Counted from the stretch's first letter, positions 26,083-36,579 are shown. The stretch: 64,000 nt of DNA from Durusdinium trenchii (GCA_963970005.1 CAXAMN010021596.1:973521-1037520), one strand, 5' to 3'. The notes: a model not told the origin generated them from the sequence alone. Numbers and translations are program-made.

Positions 26083-26699
26083 TGGCTCACCTAAGGCCAC
26101 TGAGCCCATCCCAAAGCATGGAAAATCTACAGCTTATGCTACAAGAAAAGCGTCCCCAATGGTGTTCAATAAAATCAGTTCAAATCTACAAGTACGGGCA
26201 AAGGGAGCCGCCAACCCTCACAAGGTGCAGCTCAATTTGCGACCAAGCTTGTCTGAGTTATAAATATGTACGTCTTCTCGCCATTGGACATTGAATGCAT
26301 AACTCCAATATGCAGTGTCAAACCTAGCCGGGGTGGCCAATTGCAGTCTGGTCCCTAGAAGGCGCTGGTAACCTGCATGGTCCAAAGCAAGATCCTCACT
26401 TCACTGTCTTTGAGACTCAAACATCAACAACACCAAGTTCAGGGATGGCCGGGGGACATGTGGCCATCAGCTCGCTTTTGCCACGCGAGCATGTTCTATA
26501 TGATAACATATTTATGATTATTTATGTATTGTATGGGGTCACTTCACTTGACTCACTGAATGGTCATGATCTTCTCCCAACCCCCTTCTCTGAAACTCAA
26601 GCCTGCAGGAAACCCAGCTCTAGCCTCAAAGGCAGGCAGTGCCGGCAGTACTGACAACCCTATCTGCCAACACCACTCCAGCAAAGAAAAGCATCATCC

Positions 26700-27020
26700 A
26701 CCAGCCGCCGGCTGGTGGCTTTGCTCCAAGTGACAGGTTGCAACCGGCATGTGTTTCACAAACTGTGTAACTGTTTATAGATGGGTAAATAGACTAGACC
26801 GATTATGCAAAATGGATACCCTAGGCCCTAGGCTACAAATATCTACCAAATCATGAGTTCCAAACCAAAAGCGCCAAGTCCCTCTGGGGCTCCGACATAT
26901 TGTACAAATTCACCAAATTAATGCTGAAGGCCTGCTTTTGGACACACAACATGGCCCCGACACACCCAGTGAGAAAGGAGACGATAACCATCGACTAGGC
27001 AATCACACACCCACACACAC
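26700..27020. other. nothing recognised; ends in CA microsatellite
   Basis: No coding frame is supported. An inverted repeat (CACCAGCCGCCGGCTGGTG) lies near 26698-26716, and a CACACA tract at 27005-27025 leads into the first long direct repeat. Confidence 0.4.
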
Positions 27021-27385
27021 ACACACTTATGGATATGCGTACTGACTTGACAGCGGTGCCACACGCCGGCCTAGGGTACCAATTCCTAAGAAGATAAGTA
27101 GGAAACCACTGGAGCCTCGGGGTCCTCAAACGGAGAAGGGGCCAAAGACTCAAGTCGAAATCGAACCGACAGATGACGGCGTGACGTGCAAGTCTGCGGA
27201 ATGCAAAACTCAACTCAGCAAAATTAAAATTCAAGCAGGTACAGGTGGATGATCAGTCCACCCCTCCCTCGTCATACCGTAGCTTCGTTGCGTACGGTGG
27301 GTATGACAAGCCGTACGCCCCTGCTTAAAATAGAACAATTTACAATTCAAAAGAATCCCTGTGACTACAAGGGGCACACACACAC
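27021..27385 (-). repeat. long direct repeat, copy 1
   Basis: Nearly identical to 28099-28463 at an exact offset of 1078 bp. It contains a tRNA-like segment on the minus strand: a T-arm-like hairpin at 27170-27154 (5-bp stem, loop TTCGATT) and an A-box-like TTGCTGAGTTGAG near 27222-27210, which could be an internal RNA polymerase III promoter. It also contains the structured motif at 27233-27326. Confidence 0.92.
27233..27326. other. structured motif with pseudoknot order of inverted repeats
   Basis: Four perfect stems are packed into 94 nt. An outer stem AAGCAGG/CCTGCTT (27233-27239 with 27320-27326) encloses hairpin GGTGGA/TCCACC (27244-27249 with 27257-27262). It also encloses two interleaved stems: GTCATACC (27271-27278) with GGTATGAC (27300-27307), and GCGTACGG (27290-27297) with CCGTACGC (27311-27318). 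The order A-B-A'-B' is that of a pseudoknot, although the 3-nt last loop would be tight if all 16 pairs formed at once. It is repeated at 28311-28404. No known ribozyme core is matched. Confidence 0.75.
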
Positions 27386-27405
27386 GCCTCCCCGAGGGGA
27401 GGCGT
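27386..27405. repeat. palindromic hairpin after copy 1
   Basis: Beside the end of copy 1 lies CGCCTCCC, then CGAG, then GGGAGGCG: an 8-bp perfect stem with a 4-nt loop. Its purine arm forms the polypurine-like tract of the minus-strand reading. Confidence 0.7.
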
Positions 27406-27414
27406 AAAGCTAAG

Positions 27415-27805
27415 GTGAGGGCCAATGTGCGCGCACACGCGCACAAGAGACAAAAGAATGAAGACATGACAGGAAGACGAGACGGGACAAAGGTGCGTGT
27501 GGTTGAAATGAAAGGGGAACCAAGTGCACAGGGACACCCGATGAAGCCCACCTCATTGTAAAGACCTGGGCGACCTGAAGCCTGTGTTAATATAAATGTA
27601 TGTAAAAGTGCACGTACACACTAAGGCCGGGACCAATGTGCGCACAAACGAAGAAAAGGATGAGATGACCAGACATGAAGACAGGAGGACATGAAAGAAA
27701 AGAGGAAACAAAAGTGTGTGACGGGGAAGGGATGAAAGGGGAACCAAATGGAGGGGACGAGAACCGATGAAGCCATACCTCATTAAAAGCGCCTAGGGAC
27801 CTGCC
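27415..27805. repeat. two diverged tandem copies of about 190 bp
   Basis: Segments at about 27415-27585 and 27615-27805 share, in order, CCAATGTGCGC, GATGACCAG- or GACAGGAAG-like text, GATGAAAGGGGAACCAA-like text, GATGAAGCC and CCTCATT. They are purine-rich and diverged, and sit inside the 713-bp spacer. Confidence 0.6.
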
Positions 27806-28098
27806 TCGTTTGAATGTAAGCGCTGTGTGTGCACCTGAGAGTGGGACAGGTTCCAACGAACCTCAACAAAAGTACTTCGGTCGCTCTGAGCCAGCTTGGA
27901 CCGCTGCGGTCACGTAAAGGCATGAGCCAACTTGGAATTCCAAAAATGAAACAAAAAATCTGAGTTCTTGTGGCATGAGCCAGCTACTGTCCGCTTCGGA
28001 CACCTACGTTCCCAAAGCCGGGGAACATGGACAAACACCCGTTCGACGGGTCCACGGGAGGCACTCTACGGGCTCATCCCGGACTGGCACAGGGCCAG

Positions 28099-28463
28099 AC
28101 ACACTTATGGATATGCGTACTGACTTGACAGCGGTGCCACACGCCGGCCTAGGGTACCAATTCCTAAGAAGATAAGTAGGAAACCACTGGGGCCTCGGGG
28201 TCCTCAAAAGGAGAAGGGGCCAAAGACTCAAGTCGAAATCGAACCGACAGATGACAGCGTGACTTGCAAGTCTGCGGAATGCAAAACTCAACTCAGCAAA
28301 ATTAAAATTCAAGCAGGTACAGGTGGATGATCAGTCCACCCCTCCCTCGTCATACCGTAGCTTCGTTGCGTACGGTGGGTATGACGAGCCGTACGCCCCT
28401 GCTTAAAATAGAACAATTTTCAATTCAAAAGAATCCCCGTGACTACAAGGGGCACACACACAC
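28099..28463 (-). repeat. long direct repeat, copy 2
   Basis: Second copy of the 365-bp repeat. All four stems of the structured motif are kept here (28311-28404). The differences I see fall in loops or outside stems, such as AAG to GAG between two stems and one change in the AT-rich tail. Confidence 0.92.
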
Positions 28464-28488
28464 ACACCCGCGCGCGCGCGCGCGCGCC
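28453..28488. repeat. CA/CG alternating tract (Z-DNA-prone)
   Basis: A CACACA run is followed directly by a CGCGCG run. Pure alternating purine-pyrimidine sequence of this length favours left-handed DNA and is prone to slippage. Confidence 0.85.
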
Positions 28489-29367
28489 TTCGAAACATCA
28501 AATTGAAGGTCACTCGAGTAATGGGATATATAGATTCAATCACTACTTTGTCGTAGTTGGTTCAATCATGTTCAATCCCCTGTCCCCAAATCCGCACTGA
28601 ACATGGAATGCAGATTGGGCCAGCCTCCTTCCACATGTCTGCCATGTAGCCCGAAGGCCCCTGACCACCACGGCTTTCCGTATGTTGCCAGCTATTGTCA
28701 TGTTCACTGGCTATCAGGTGAAATCACAATGCTGCTGAATGCTCCTGCACATCATGAGACTAGACAAAATGGAAATTCCTGCTAGGATGAAATACAGCAC
28801 CCACCTCGCCACCCAGAATGAAAACAGCCTCACCAAGCGCTTGACAAGAAAAGGACTGCTGCTTCTCAACATTGTCCCTGCCAACCGTGACTGCGAAGTC
28901 CATATCGAAATGGACCCGACCAAACTAACCGCACCTGTGGGCAACATGACATGTCTGAGGCGGCTGCATTGGTCTCCGGGTCTACCTCAGCACCATCGCT
29001 CGAACTGAGTCTTTGATGCTGATCGCGCAATCCCAAGCACTTTGCATATGAACACGTTACTTGACACTTGTCAACTGGACTTTGCTTGTGTGGTATATAT
29101 CCAAATCCGCCGTAATTACATGGCTCCTCCAATGCACCCTGTCCTCAATGCTGTCCCATGCTCCCGGTCCCAAGCTTCAAACTCTAAACATTGCGGACTG
29201 TTCATGTGCTCCAATGGTCCAAGCGGCTAATGCCACGTGTCCCGCTCTTGCAGTCCACGGTGGGGTCTGGCGAGGTCAGCTGAATATGTCAAGTGTTTTG
29301 GCACAAGTGCTGGGCGGCAATGATCATCGTAAATGATTGCTGGAGCGCGTTGCCGAACATACATGTT

Positions 29368-29655
29368 TAACAAACGAACGAACGAACGAACGAACCAACC
29401 AACGGACCAACGAACCAACGAATGAGCGATCGAACGAACGAACCAACCAACGAACAAACAAACAAACGAACAAACAAACATACATAACATTAAATAACAT
29501 TATGCAACATTACAGTACATTACATAACATTACATTACATTACATACATACATTATGTATACATATACGTATACATACACATACACAATACTATACATAC
29601 ATTACATTACATTACATTGCATTGCATTGCATTATATTACATATAATATCAAATC
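29368..29655. repeat. GAAC/CCAA and ACATT simple repeats
   Basis: A degenerate CGAA/CCAA tetranucleotide array (about 29368-29480) passes into ACAT/ACATT pentanucleotide and TACA repeats to about 29655. There is no coding capacity beyond low-complexity peptides. Confidence 0.85.
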
Positions 29656-29699
29656 ATATCACACATATAACTATATGATTTGGGTTACTTGCTTTGTGT

Positions 29700-30680
29700 T
29701 GCTTTGTTTTGCCTTGACAACCTTCATTGCTGGACTCTATCGGTTTCAGATCTAACAATGTCCGGAGTTACCTTCAAGTCTTCAAGCTGCAAACATGAAC
29801 ACCAAAAAAATATAGGGTGACTCCCAAATCAATCCCGTTTGAATCCAAAAGCATCTCAGCACCTGGAATTGATCCCTACTTATATATTACTGTAATTACA
29901 TGGATTGTCCTGAATCCCTTGAACCATCGGATTGAACATGTATTGGGCACCGTTTCATAGACGGTGGATTATCCCTCTTGCTTGAGAATGCCAAGCCTAG
30001 ACTAATTCAGAACTCATGATAAAGAAATTGCTTGCTGTGGCAATGCGGTATGCTTCCTGAAGACTTCCCTTACCAATTTGTTGTAGCAAATCATAGCAAA
30101 TCCACTGGCTTCTGAGTCGGAGACTGTGGATTGAATCCACCTGGGACCACGGTGACCAACGCCGACTATGCAACTAACTATCGAAAGAATCTAACACGTC
30201 AAGACGCCCAACTGTAACTGGGCATCCTGAGCCCGAATAGTATTTACACTCAAAAGCGGGGAGAACATCGGCCCATCTGCCGAACAGTGATGCAAGCGAT
30301 GCAATGCACAGTGGACAACCAGAGGGTGTTGGATTGAATGCCGACAACTAGGGAAGTCACTCAGGCGGTGTAGTGCGGACATTCAGCCTCCGCCGCATCA
30401 AGTGCAAACACTTGGTGCTTCTCTGCATCTCTACTTACAACCGTCTTCACGGTCAACACCACTACCAGCAAGTTGATGACTCGGACAATGTCCGACAAAC
30501 ACATAATTGCACAACCAACGAAATTACATGAAACTACTAAAGCAGATTGAACTCCTCATTGAGACACTCTCAGCTTACATCATGAGTTGCCACTCTTCTT
30601 TCCGCAGGACCATCCAAACAACATCCAAAAAAAGATTGTAAGGAATGTTAGAGTGTGTACTTGTATGACAAGACATGACA
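29700..30680. other. no supported gene
   Basis: Only short frames are present. A short hairpin, GTGGATTGAATCCAC, near 30124 resembles a tRNA T-arm by eye, but no cloverleaf can be built round it. Confidence 0.35.
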
Positions 30681-30689
30681 AAGACCTAA

Positions 30690-31485
30690 GACCAACTCAC
30701 AGAACTGGAAGTAGTTCAAACTCAACGTCCCAGAGACCGTCCCACTCCACATCACTCCACCATTCCGCTGAGAACAACGCCTGTCATCACTGCCCTTCTT
30801 CTCCCACCAATTGCTTGGCACGGTCTCTGGAGGCGGAAGCTCCCAGGCATTGCGACGGAAAAGACCTGCAAGGCCGGCCGATGGAATCAAGATCACCAAA
30901 CAAACAATTGAAAAACATCATGGAAACCTATAAGAAATACTGTAGGTCACTGGGCCCATGAACAGGAGCACGGCTGATTCTGTGGCTACTTCGCGTATGC
31001 AAACGTTTCCAACTTGCGACGCAGCATCGCTTCATTGCATGACACGGTGGACAGGACAAGCTGACTGTGCTGGCCCAAGAGCGCGCAGCAATTCTTTTTT
31101 TGCCAAATTCGGCCCAGCCAAATCCCAAACGCGCTTCAAATGGCCCTGGACGTGACAAAAGTACCTAGGTCTCAGGTGACGCGAACCATTCTTTGCCTCG
31201 TCATTAGTTGGAGCTCATCACAATCCACCCCTGCCATTCACCCCCCATGGAATGTCAAGTTGGACGCTAACTTAACCCCCGACACAAAAGCATGAAGCAT
31301 GAAGTCTCTTTGTAGCCAACTGAACGTGCTTTCAAGACTCTTGTCTTCTTCGCCGTTCAACTCTTTGAAGACTTGCGCTGCCTTTTCCAATAAATCCAGC
31401 GCTCCGCTTTCACGAGCTGCTGCCCAACAATCCTTGACAAAGCTTGGATCGTCAACGCGTGGAGGGATTGGCGGAGAAAAACAGT
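30690..31485 (-). CDS. three exons of an unknown gene
   Basis: Reading on the minus strand: 31470-31290 encodes SFVKDCWAAARESGALDLLE, then KAAQVFKELNGEEDKSLEST; 31145-31035 encodes HLKRVWDLAGPNLAKKELLR; 30775-30705 encodes AEWWSDVEWDGLWDVEFELL and ends in a GTGAGT donor. All three are acidic or helical with coding-like composition. No domain is recognised and their linkage rests on order and strand alone. Confidence 0.42.
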
Positions 31486-32692
31486 GTGGTGGATGAGTCA
31501 CTCTTCCGAAAGGTCGCCCTGGTATTTGGATGTATGTGCTTGCTCTCAGGCGTAATTATAGTGTGGCCTAGTGTCTCAGGTGCACCTTGCTGACATCCAA
31601 ACAAAAGCATTGCAAGGACCACCGCATGTGGAGTCGCGCATGCTGCAAGCAGCTGCTGGAAGAATGCCAGCTACAGCTACTTGCATTTGTGTGTCTGAAA
31701 CATTCCACTCTTCAATGCACTCCAAATGGAACTGATTGGATTAAGTAAGTTATAGTTTTAGCTTCATTGATACAGTTATACTACGGGACCCGGAAGTGAA
31801 ATAGGACTTTACGAGAGCAACAAAAACAAGGTTGACAAATGAGATAGGTCACGAAATGAGGCGACTAAGTCTTGGGCGAATGTGATGCTGATGGCACAAA
31901 AACATGAAACCCATCTCATGTGCCATACCGACTTCCAGCCGATCAGATGGGACTATGTGCTGAATCTAAAGCAAAAAATATACCCATGTGCGAGCCACGT
32001 GTGTAACATGAAATCGTACCTGCGCTCGGTTGGCAATAAACAGCGAACATTGGCACTAACAACAAAAAATATCAAACACCCATGTTACATGTTGCTCTGT
32101 GCCGGAAGCCCCTGAATGACTGCGGAGATGTTTACCTAGAGCTAACTCATCTAGCGTTTCCAGGTTGTGCCAGTAAGATCTGACACTTTGGCTGGGACCT
32201 CCGAAGTCCCAGCACGCTGGCATATGCTGGCATCAGCAAAGCTTTTTCAGCACATGAGTTATATAGGTCCTTATGGCACCTTATGGCCATTTGTCTCTTC
32301 TCCTGTGGTCTCCGCCAAAAGTATGCTTTCGGCAGATGAGATGGCCGGACGGGCCTCTAGGGTGTATGTGCGAAACTCCCAACTCACCTGGGACTAGTAT
32401 ATGTTATAACATGTTAAAACATGATATCTCCTTTTATATGATCCTTAAACATCATCTCCGTCCAAGGCTTAGGGCTCATCCTTCATCCTGCCAGTGCACT
32501 GTGGCCAATGTCATGGTCACTTTGGTCTTCTTCATTGCGAAGCAGCTGGTCTGTGTCTGTTTGAGAGTTCAACAAAGAGGTTTCCTCAAGGATGTTTCGC
32601 AAATCCTGCCTGTCGGGTCACTGGCCTCATACCCTTCCCGCTCAGTCGAAGGTGCAGGGCTAGGAGGTGGGTCTTCACGCAATACTCCGCAT

Positions 32693-33600
32693 GAGCTCAG
32701 GGTCCACATAGCCAAGCTCCTTGGAGGTCGCTGAGGCCCTTTCGAGGGTTCTGTACGCCATGTTCTACCCATTGGGCGTTGGTGCCTGCCTGAAACAGGT
32801 ATGCCTACATTTACAACTGCGGCCCAGTCAAATCAACACACCCGCCGATCATGCGGCTTTACCTCCCAGTTTTTGCCAGGCCACTGCATGACCCACGCTG
32901 TGTGTGTATTGCGCATGGCTCCTTCATAGGCATCCTGCACTCCGCGCATCTGGATGCAGGATTTTCGTGCTTGCGAGCGGGGGTCGAAGCCATAGGGCCG
33001 TATACAACACGATGCACCGGAAGCGGTCATTGATCTGCTCTGGAAGCGCTATGATCCTAATCTTAACATGGTGCACATTGACATTTTGACACACAAAACG
33101 TTGAAGCACTTGGCTTCCAGTAGCTACAATGACAGCTACAAGTAGCACAGGCACTTCTAAGTGTGAGATACTGCAAAAGCACTATCAGGAGGAGGGAAAG
33201 CAAATGCAAATAGAAACAGAAAGAGGATTGGATTCTGTCACTGCATGTTCAAATCCCAAGGTGTCATTACCCAACCAGCGGTTCACATTGGTAGATCATT
33301 TGCAATACGTTCACTTTTCTGTTTCGGTTCCAGAAACTTGGCCATTGATAAGCATTGCAGCATTGCGTGAAAAACTCTGAGTCTCGACCCCTTATCTTCT
33401 GTGCGCATCTGAAGGTACAATAGATTGTTCAAACCATCGTGAGCGGTCTAATCATCATGAATCATCGTGAGCGGTTGATGCTCCTGTAGAAATTCAAGCC
33501 TCTTCTCCTCGCATTCTTTGGCCTCTTTCTTTGTCGCGCAACCTGCAGGGTCCGCTCCAACGGTATCAACGATCGTCAGTTCCCTCCCATGCATCTGCAC
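32693..33600 (-). CDS. exons of an unknown gene, one with a GTPase-like DxxG
   Basis: About 33600-33445 encodes VQMHGRELTIVDTVGADPAG and then a Lys/Glu-rich helix. The strand followed by DTVG resembles the Walker B/G3 motif of P-loop GTPases such as the AIG1 group. About 33015-32872 encodes GVQDAYEGAMRNTHTAWVMQ and WPGKNWE, ending in a GTAAAG donor. About 32765-32693 encodes YRTLERASATSKELGYVDPE and ends MRSIA with a TGA. They may be parts of one or two genes. The GTPase link rests on one motif and is weak. Confidence 0.35.
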
Positions 33601-34051
33601 GAGAAACCAGAAAATTCAAATAGATCCAAATAGATAGTCCTCGTGTGCTTGTGCTGGTATGGGGCGCTATGTTCATCTTGATTTGAAAGGGTCACGATCA
33701 GAAAGTCAAGGACCTGCCTTCAGCCAGCCATTTATGCAAGCACTCGGTTGCCCAGTGCCTCTCAAAAGCAGGATCCAGCAAGTCAAATTAAATATTAAGC
33801 ATGCTTGATTGAAGTTTCTCTTCTCCTCTGCTCTGTTCTACTGCTGTCGGACTAAGCAACTACACTCGCAGTCCGGCAGTCTTGCAGGGCTGACAGAACA
33901 AAGGTTTTGACGAAGCACGCAGCATCGCGAACCCGCTGCTGAGTGAAGGGATGATTGCCGAACGTGCGGGTGACTCTGAAGTTCTTGGAAGTACGGTGGA
34001 ATGGGAGAAAGTTCCTCAAGAGCCGAGCTCGTCAATATGGATTATATAAAC

Positions 34052-34475
34052 TGATTGGTCAATCCGCCGGGTAGGTATCGGATAGCCCAAGAAATGGAGC
34101 GATATGGCAAGTGATGAAAGAAACATGCCAAATCCCTAGCGGCCCGGTTTATTAGCGCGAACGGGCGACCGGTATCCGAAGGTCGGGAGCCCGTTGTGAA
34201 GGGTAAGCCGAACGAACGAAGGCACGGCGGCGATCGAACGAACGAAAGTGCGAAAGGGTGCGGAAGCGAAAAGCAACGAAGGTGCAGCCGTGCACAGCAC
34301 AGCTAACACGGCACCCTGAAGGAAAAGTCGCGGCAGCGGCTTTTTCCTTGAGCCAACGTGGTAGCGGTCGGGTGAACATCGTTTGACTCACCTTGGTGAA
34401 CCACTACAGCTAAATAGATAGGCAATGCACAAATAGTGGTAGGCTGTTACATAGTAGGGGTCCTCACGAAAAATG
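34052..34475 (-). repeat. 3' LTR of the 34-36.6 kb element
   Basis: The repeat directly follows a polypurine tract on the minus strand and ends ACCAATCA. It shares the internal hairpin and the spliced-leader-like string with the 5' LTR. Confidence 0.85.
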
Positions 34476-34489
34476 ACTCCCCCCTCCCC
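34476..34489 (-). promoter_or_regulatory. polypurine tract
   Basis: The minus strand reads GGGGAGGGGGGAGT directly before the 3' LTR, the expected position of the plus-strand primer of an LTR retroelement. Confidence 0.65.
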
Positions 34490-34922
34490 GATGTGGGGCA
34501 GCTGCACTATGTACATGCACGAATTACCGCGCCGGGTGGCAGCGGTTTCGACGACCTACGAAGCTACGAACTGCTTGGAAGGCTTCGGTCCGTCTTGGAA
34601 GGTACTAGGGAAGGTCTAAGATGTTCTTCTAGAGGTGTTGCCGGTTACATATTTACGACAAGTTTGATGGATACCCCTTGACCCCCACATAGGTATATCA
34701 CACCGCAGAAAGACAAGGCTCAACTCTCACAGCATAGGACTAAGGTGTTCTGTTGAAGGTGTTTAAAACAACGTATTTTATTAAAAAGGTCTGACATCAA
34801 GTTCCTGCAGCTCTAATGTTCAAAAACACTAAAATGAGGTCGGTCCACCGATTATCCATGTTGAGGGTCTAACATAGTCAAGTTTGAGGGTCTACCATGA
34901 TCATGAAACCATGTTAGACCTT

Positions 34923-35555
34923 TCAGTCCCAGCACCTAGGGGTGCACTGATTCCAGACCCTAAGTAGTTGAGGGTATACATGACGCATGTGCCTAGCGCA
35001 CCAAGTCCAGAATTCTGGCAAGATGGCTGCCCACGCGCGAAGTGAGTCTGGCGACATGAGCCCGTCCTCAGGTTCTTCGGACCAGGCGTCGGAATGATGG
35101 ACGACATATCTGTACCACTCCGGGTAATGCTCCCTAGCCGTTAAAGGTTTTATAAACGGTAGGTGCCACGAATGCCTGGTCTCTCGATACGTGTATGCCG
35201 CCATATGACTTGCAATAATATCGCAAGTCGTTGCATACCGTTTATCTGTCGCTTCAAACTGATGTTTCTGTCCACCCCGTGCACCTCTAGTCCTCTTGGG
35301 TTGAGGGTCGGTAGCGGTGTTTTGGGATGCGGTCGATGCCTCCGCGCTAGGCGCGGTTTCCTTGCCCTCTTCTCCCTCCTCCTCACCGCCTCCAATCTCG
35401 TCGTCTACTTCGACTTTGGGTTCAATGCCGTCGTCTCCGTAGTCGACCTCCGCTTCGTCAAAAACAGGGTCGGATCCTGCAATTGCCTCGAAGGGATTTG
35501 GATGCTGGTGGGATTCTATCGGGGGAAGGCCGGCAGCGTCAGTAGAGGGGAGTGC
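34923..35555 (-). pseudogene. continuation of the LTR-element ORF, frame-shifted
   Basis: One frame is open for about 630 nt. It begins with acidic repeats (DEAEVDYGDDGIEPKVEVDD), passes a Gln/Lys-rich stretch (PKRTRGARGGQKHQFEAT) and ends with a folded-looking Trp-rich domain including HYPEWYRYVVHHSDAWSEEP and ILPEFWTWCARHMRHVYPQL. Upstream acidic text (SVEEEAEELHS) lies in a different frame, so at least one indel separates it from the ORF above. The Trp-rich domain is not one I recognise and is a candidate capsid or host-derived domain. Confidence 0.4.
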
Positions 35556-35599
35556 AACTCTTCGGCCTCTTCTTCGACTGAAATTCAGGTGCTTCGGCG

Positions 35600-36064
35600 T
35601 TATTCGGCGTTATTAGGGCCTATCGAATCTGATTGATGAGCCTCCGAAGCCTCTCCGCGCGAAGCAGCGGTTCCGGCATGGAGCTCTGCTTCTGTGGATT
35701 GGTCTTGGAGGGTATTATGCTCTTGCCGGTTACTTGGCGGCTCGAGCTGAGTGGACTCAACTGGAAGCTGTTCGGTGGTCGAAATGTCTGGCGCTCCTTC
35801 CTCGAAGATTTCTGCCTCCGCTCCGGCAGTTTCAGAACCAGGTGGAGTAAAGGTAGGCTGCGAAGAGGATACGATAGACACGGCTCGGGGAGCAAGTGGA
35901 GGCTCCTGCACGGAATCCACCTGTTCTTGGCCCGTGACCTCCGCGCTAAGCGCGGACAGTAGATGTTCCTTGGTCCTGAGGCCCCTCGGCTGGTGCCGAA
36001 GCTGCTGCGGCAGCTGATGACGTCGAGACGGCACTGGCTGAGGCCGAGGTACAACGCGACCCAT
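35600..36064 (-). CDS. acidic, Gln/Pro-rich ORF of the LTR element
   Basis: This 154-residue frame starts at an ATG about 85 bases inside the 5' LTR and ends at TAA. The N-terminal third is basic and Gln/Pro-rich (PRPQPVPSRRHQLPQQLRHQ); the rest is acidic and low in structure (ETAGAEAEIFEEGAPDIST). It could be the start of a gag-like protein or an unrelated protein. A 10-bp tandem duplication (AATAACGCCG twice, near 35604-35624) creates the stop, so the frame may once have continued into 35540-34923. Confidence 0.45.
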   Translation of the reverse strand: MGRVVPRPQPVPSRRHQLPQQLRHQPRGLRTKEHLLSALSAEVTGQEQVDSVQEPPLAPRAVSIVSSSQPTFTPPGSETAGAEAEIFEEGAPDISTTEQLPVESTQLEPPSNRQEHNTLQDQSTEAELHAGTAASRGEASEAHQSDSIGPNNAE

Positions 36065-36135
36065 CGTTGGACGACGATGCAGCAGGGTGAACCTAGCTGC
36101 GATGGGTGCGAGGGCTTCCGTATCAGGAACGATAC

Positions 36136-36147
36136 GGCTGATAACCA
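36136..36147 (-). promoter_or_regulatory. primer-binding-site-like sequence
   Basis: TGGTTATCAGCC begins two bases after the end of the 5' LTR on the minus strand. It differs by an extra T from the widespread TGGTATCAG initiator-Met site. Confidence 0.55.
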
Positions 36148-36149
36148 AT

Positions 36150-36579
36150 TGATTGGTAAATCCTCCGGGTAGGCATGGGATAGCCCAAGAAATGGAGCGA
36201 TATGGCACGTGATGAAAGAAACCTGCCAAATCCCTAGCGGCCCGGCTTATTAGCACGCACGGGCGGCCGGTATCCGAAGGTCGGGAGCCCGTTGTGAAGG
36301 GTAAGCCGAACGAACGAAGGCACGGCGGCGATCGAACGAACGAAAGTGCGAAAGGGTGCGGAAGCGAAAAGCAACGAAGGTGCAGCCGTGCACAGCACAG
36401 CTAACACGGCACCCTGAAGGAAAAGTCGCGGCAGCGGCTTTTTCCTTGAGCCAACGTGGTAGCGGTCGGGTGAACATCGTTTGACTCACCTTGGTGAACC
36501 ACTACAGCTAAATAGATATAGGCAATGTACAATCAGTGGTAGGCTGTTATATACATAGTAGGGGTCCTCACGAAAAATG
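36150..36579 (-). repeat. 5' LTR of the 34-36.6 kb element
   Basis: Very similar to 34052-34475, with differences such as inserted TA and ATAC near its start. It includes a GAAC-rich purine stretch, a GGAAAAG/CTTTTTCC hairpin, and on the minus strand CCGCTACCACGTTGGCTCAA, which resembles the dinoflagellate spliced leader. Confidence 0.85.

Larger units (their letters stand above)
27021..28463 (-). mobile_element. non-coding element with 365-bp terminal direct repeats
   Basis: Two direct repeats (27021-27385 and 28099-28463) that differ at only about eight positions by eye flank a 713-bp spacer without a significant ORF. On the minus strand the sequence just before the downstream repeat is the purine run GGGGAGG, and one or two bases after the upstream repeat comes TGGCCCTGTGCC, which begins with TGG as primer-binding sites do. 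These resemble a short non-autonomous LTR retroelement. The size and layout also recall plant retrozymes (about 350-bp repeats around 0.6-1 kb of non-coding DNA), but I find no hammerhead core. Classification is inference. Confidence 0.5.
34052..36579 (-). mobile_element. non-autonomous LTR retroelement
   Basis: Two direct repeats of about 424-430 bp (36150-36579 and 34052-34475) end in CA on the minus strand. Two bases after the upstream repeat lies TGGTTATCAGCC (36147-36136), close to the usual initiator-Met primer-binding site. The other repeat is preceded on the minus strand by the polypurine tract GGGGAGGGGGGAGT (34489-34476). Together these identify an LTR retroelement transcribed on the minus strand. 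The 1.67-kb interior codes for acidic proteins but has no reverse transcriptase, integrase or protease. A target-site duplication is not evident. Confidence 0.72.

Noticed and set aside
27154..27222. Functional tRNA gene
   Set aside because: The T-arm and an A-box-like string are present, but no anticodon stem or 7-bp acceptor stem could be paired.
27233..27326. Hammerhead or HDV ribozyme
   Set aside because: No CTGATGA and GAAA core on either strand, and the stem order differs from HDV. It is kept only as a structured motif.
29345..29480. CRISPR-like array of GAAC/CCAA repeats
   Set aside because: It is a degenerate tetranucleotide microsatellite without spacers, in a eukaryotic genome.
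32872..33015. Dynein heavy chain fragment
   Set aside because: TAWVMQWPG resembles the conserved W-x-x-W-P-G of dynein heavy chains, but the flanking exons do not continue the similarity.
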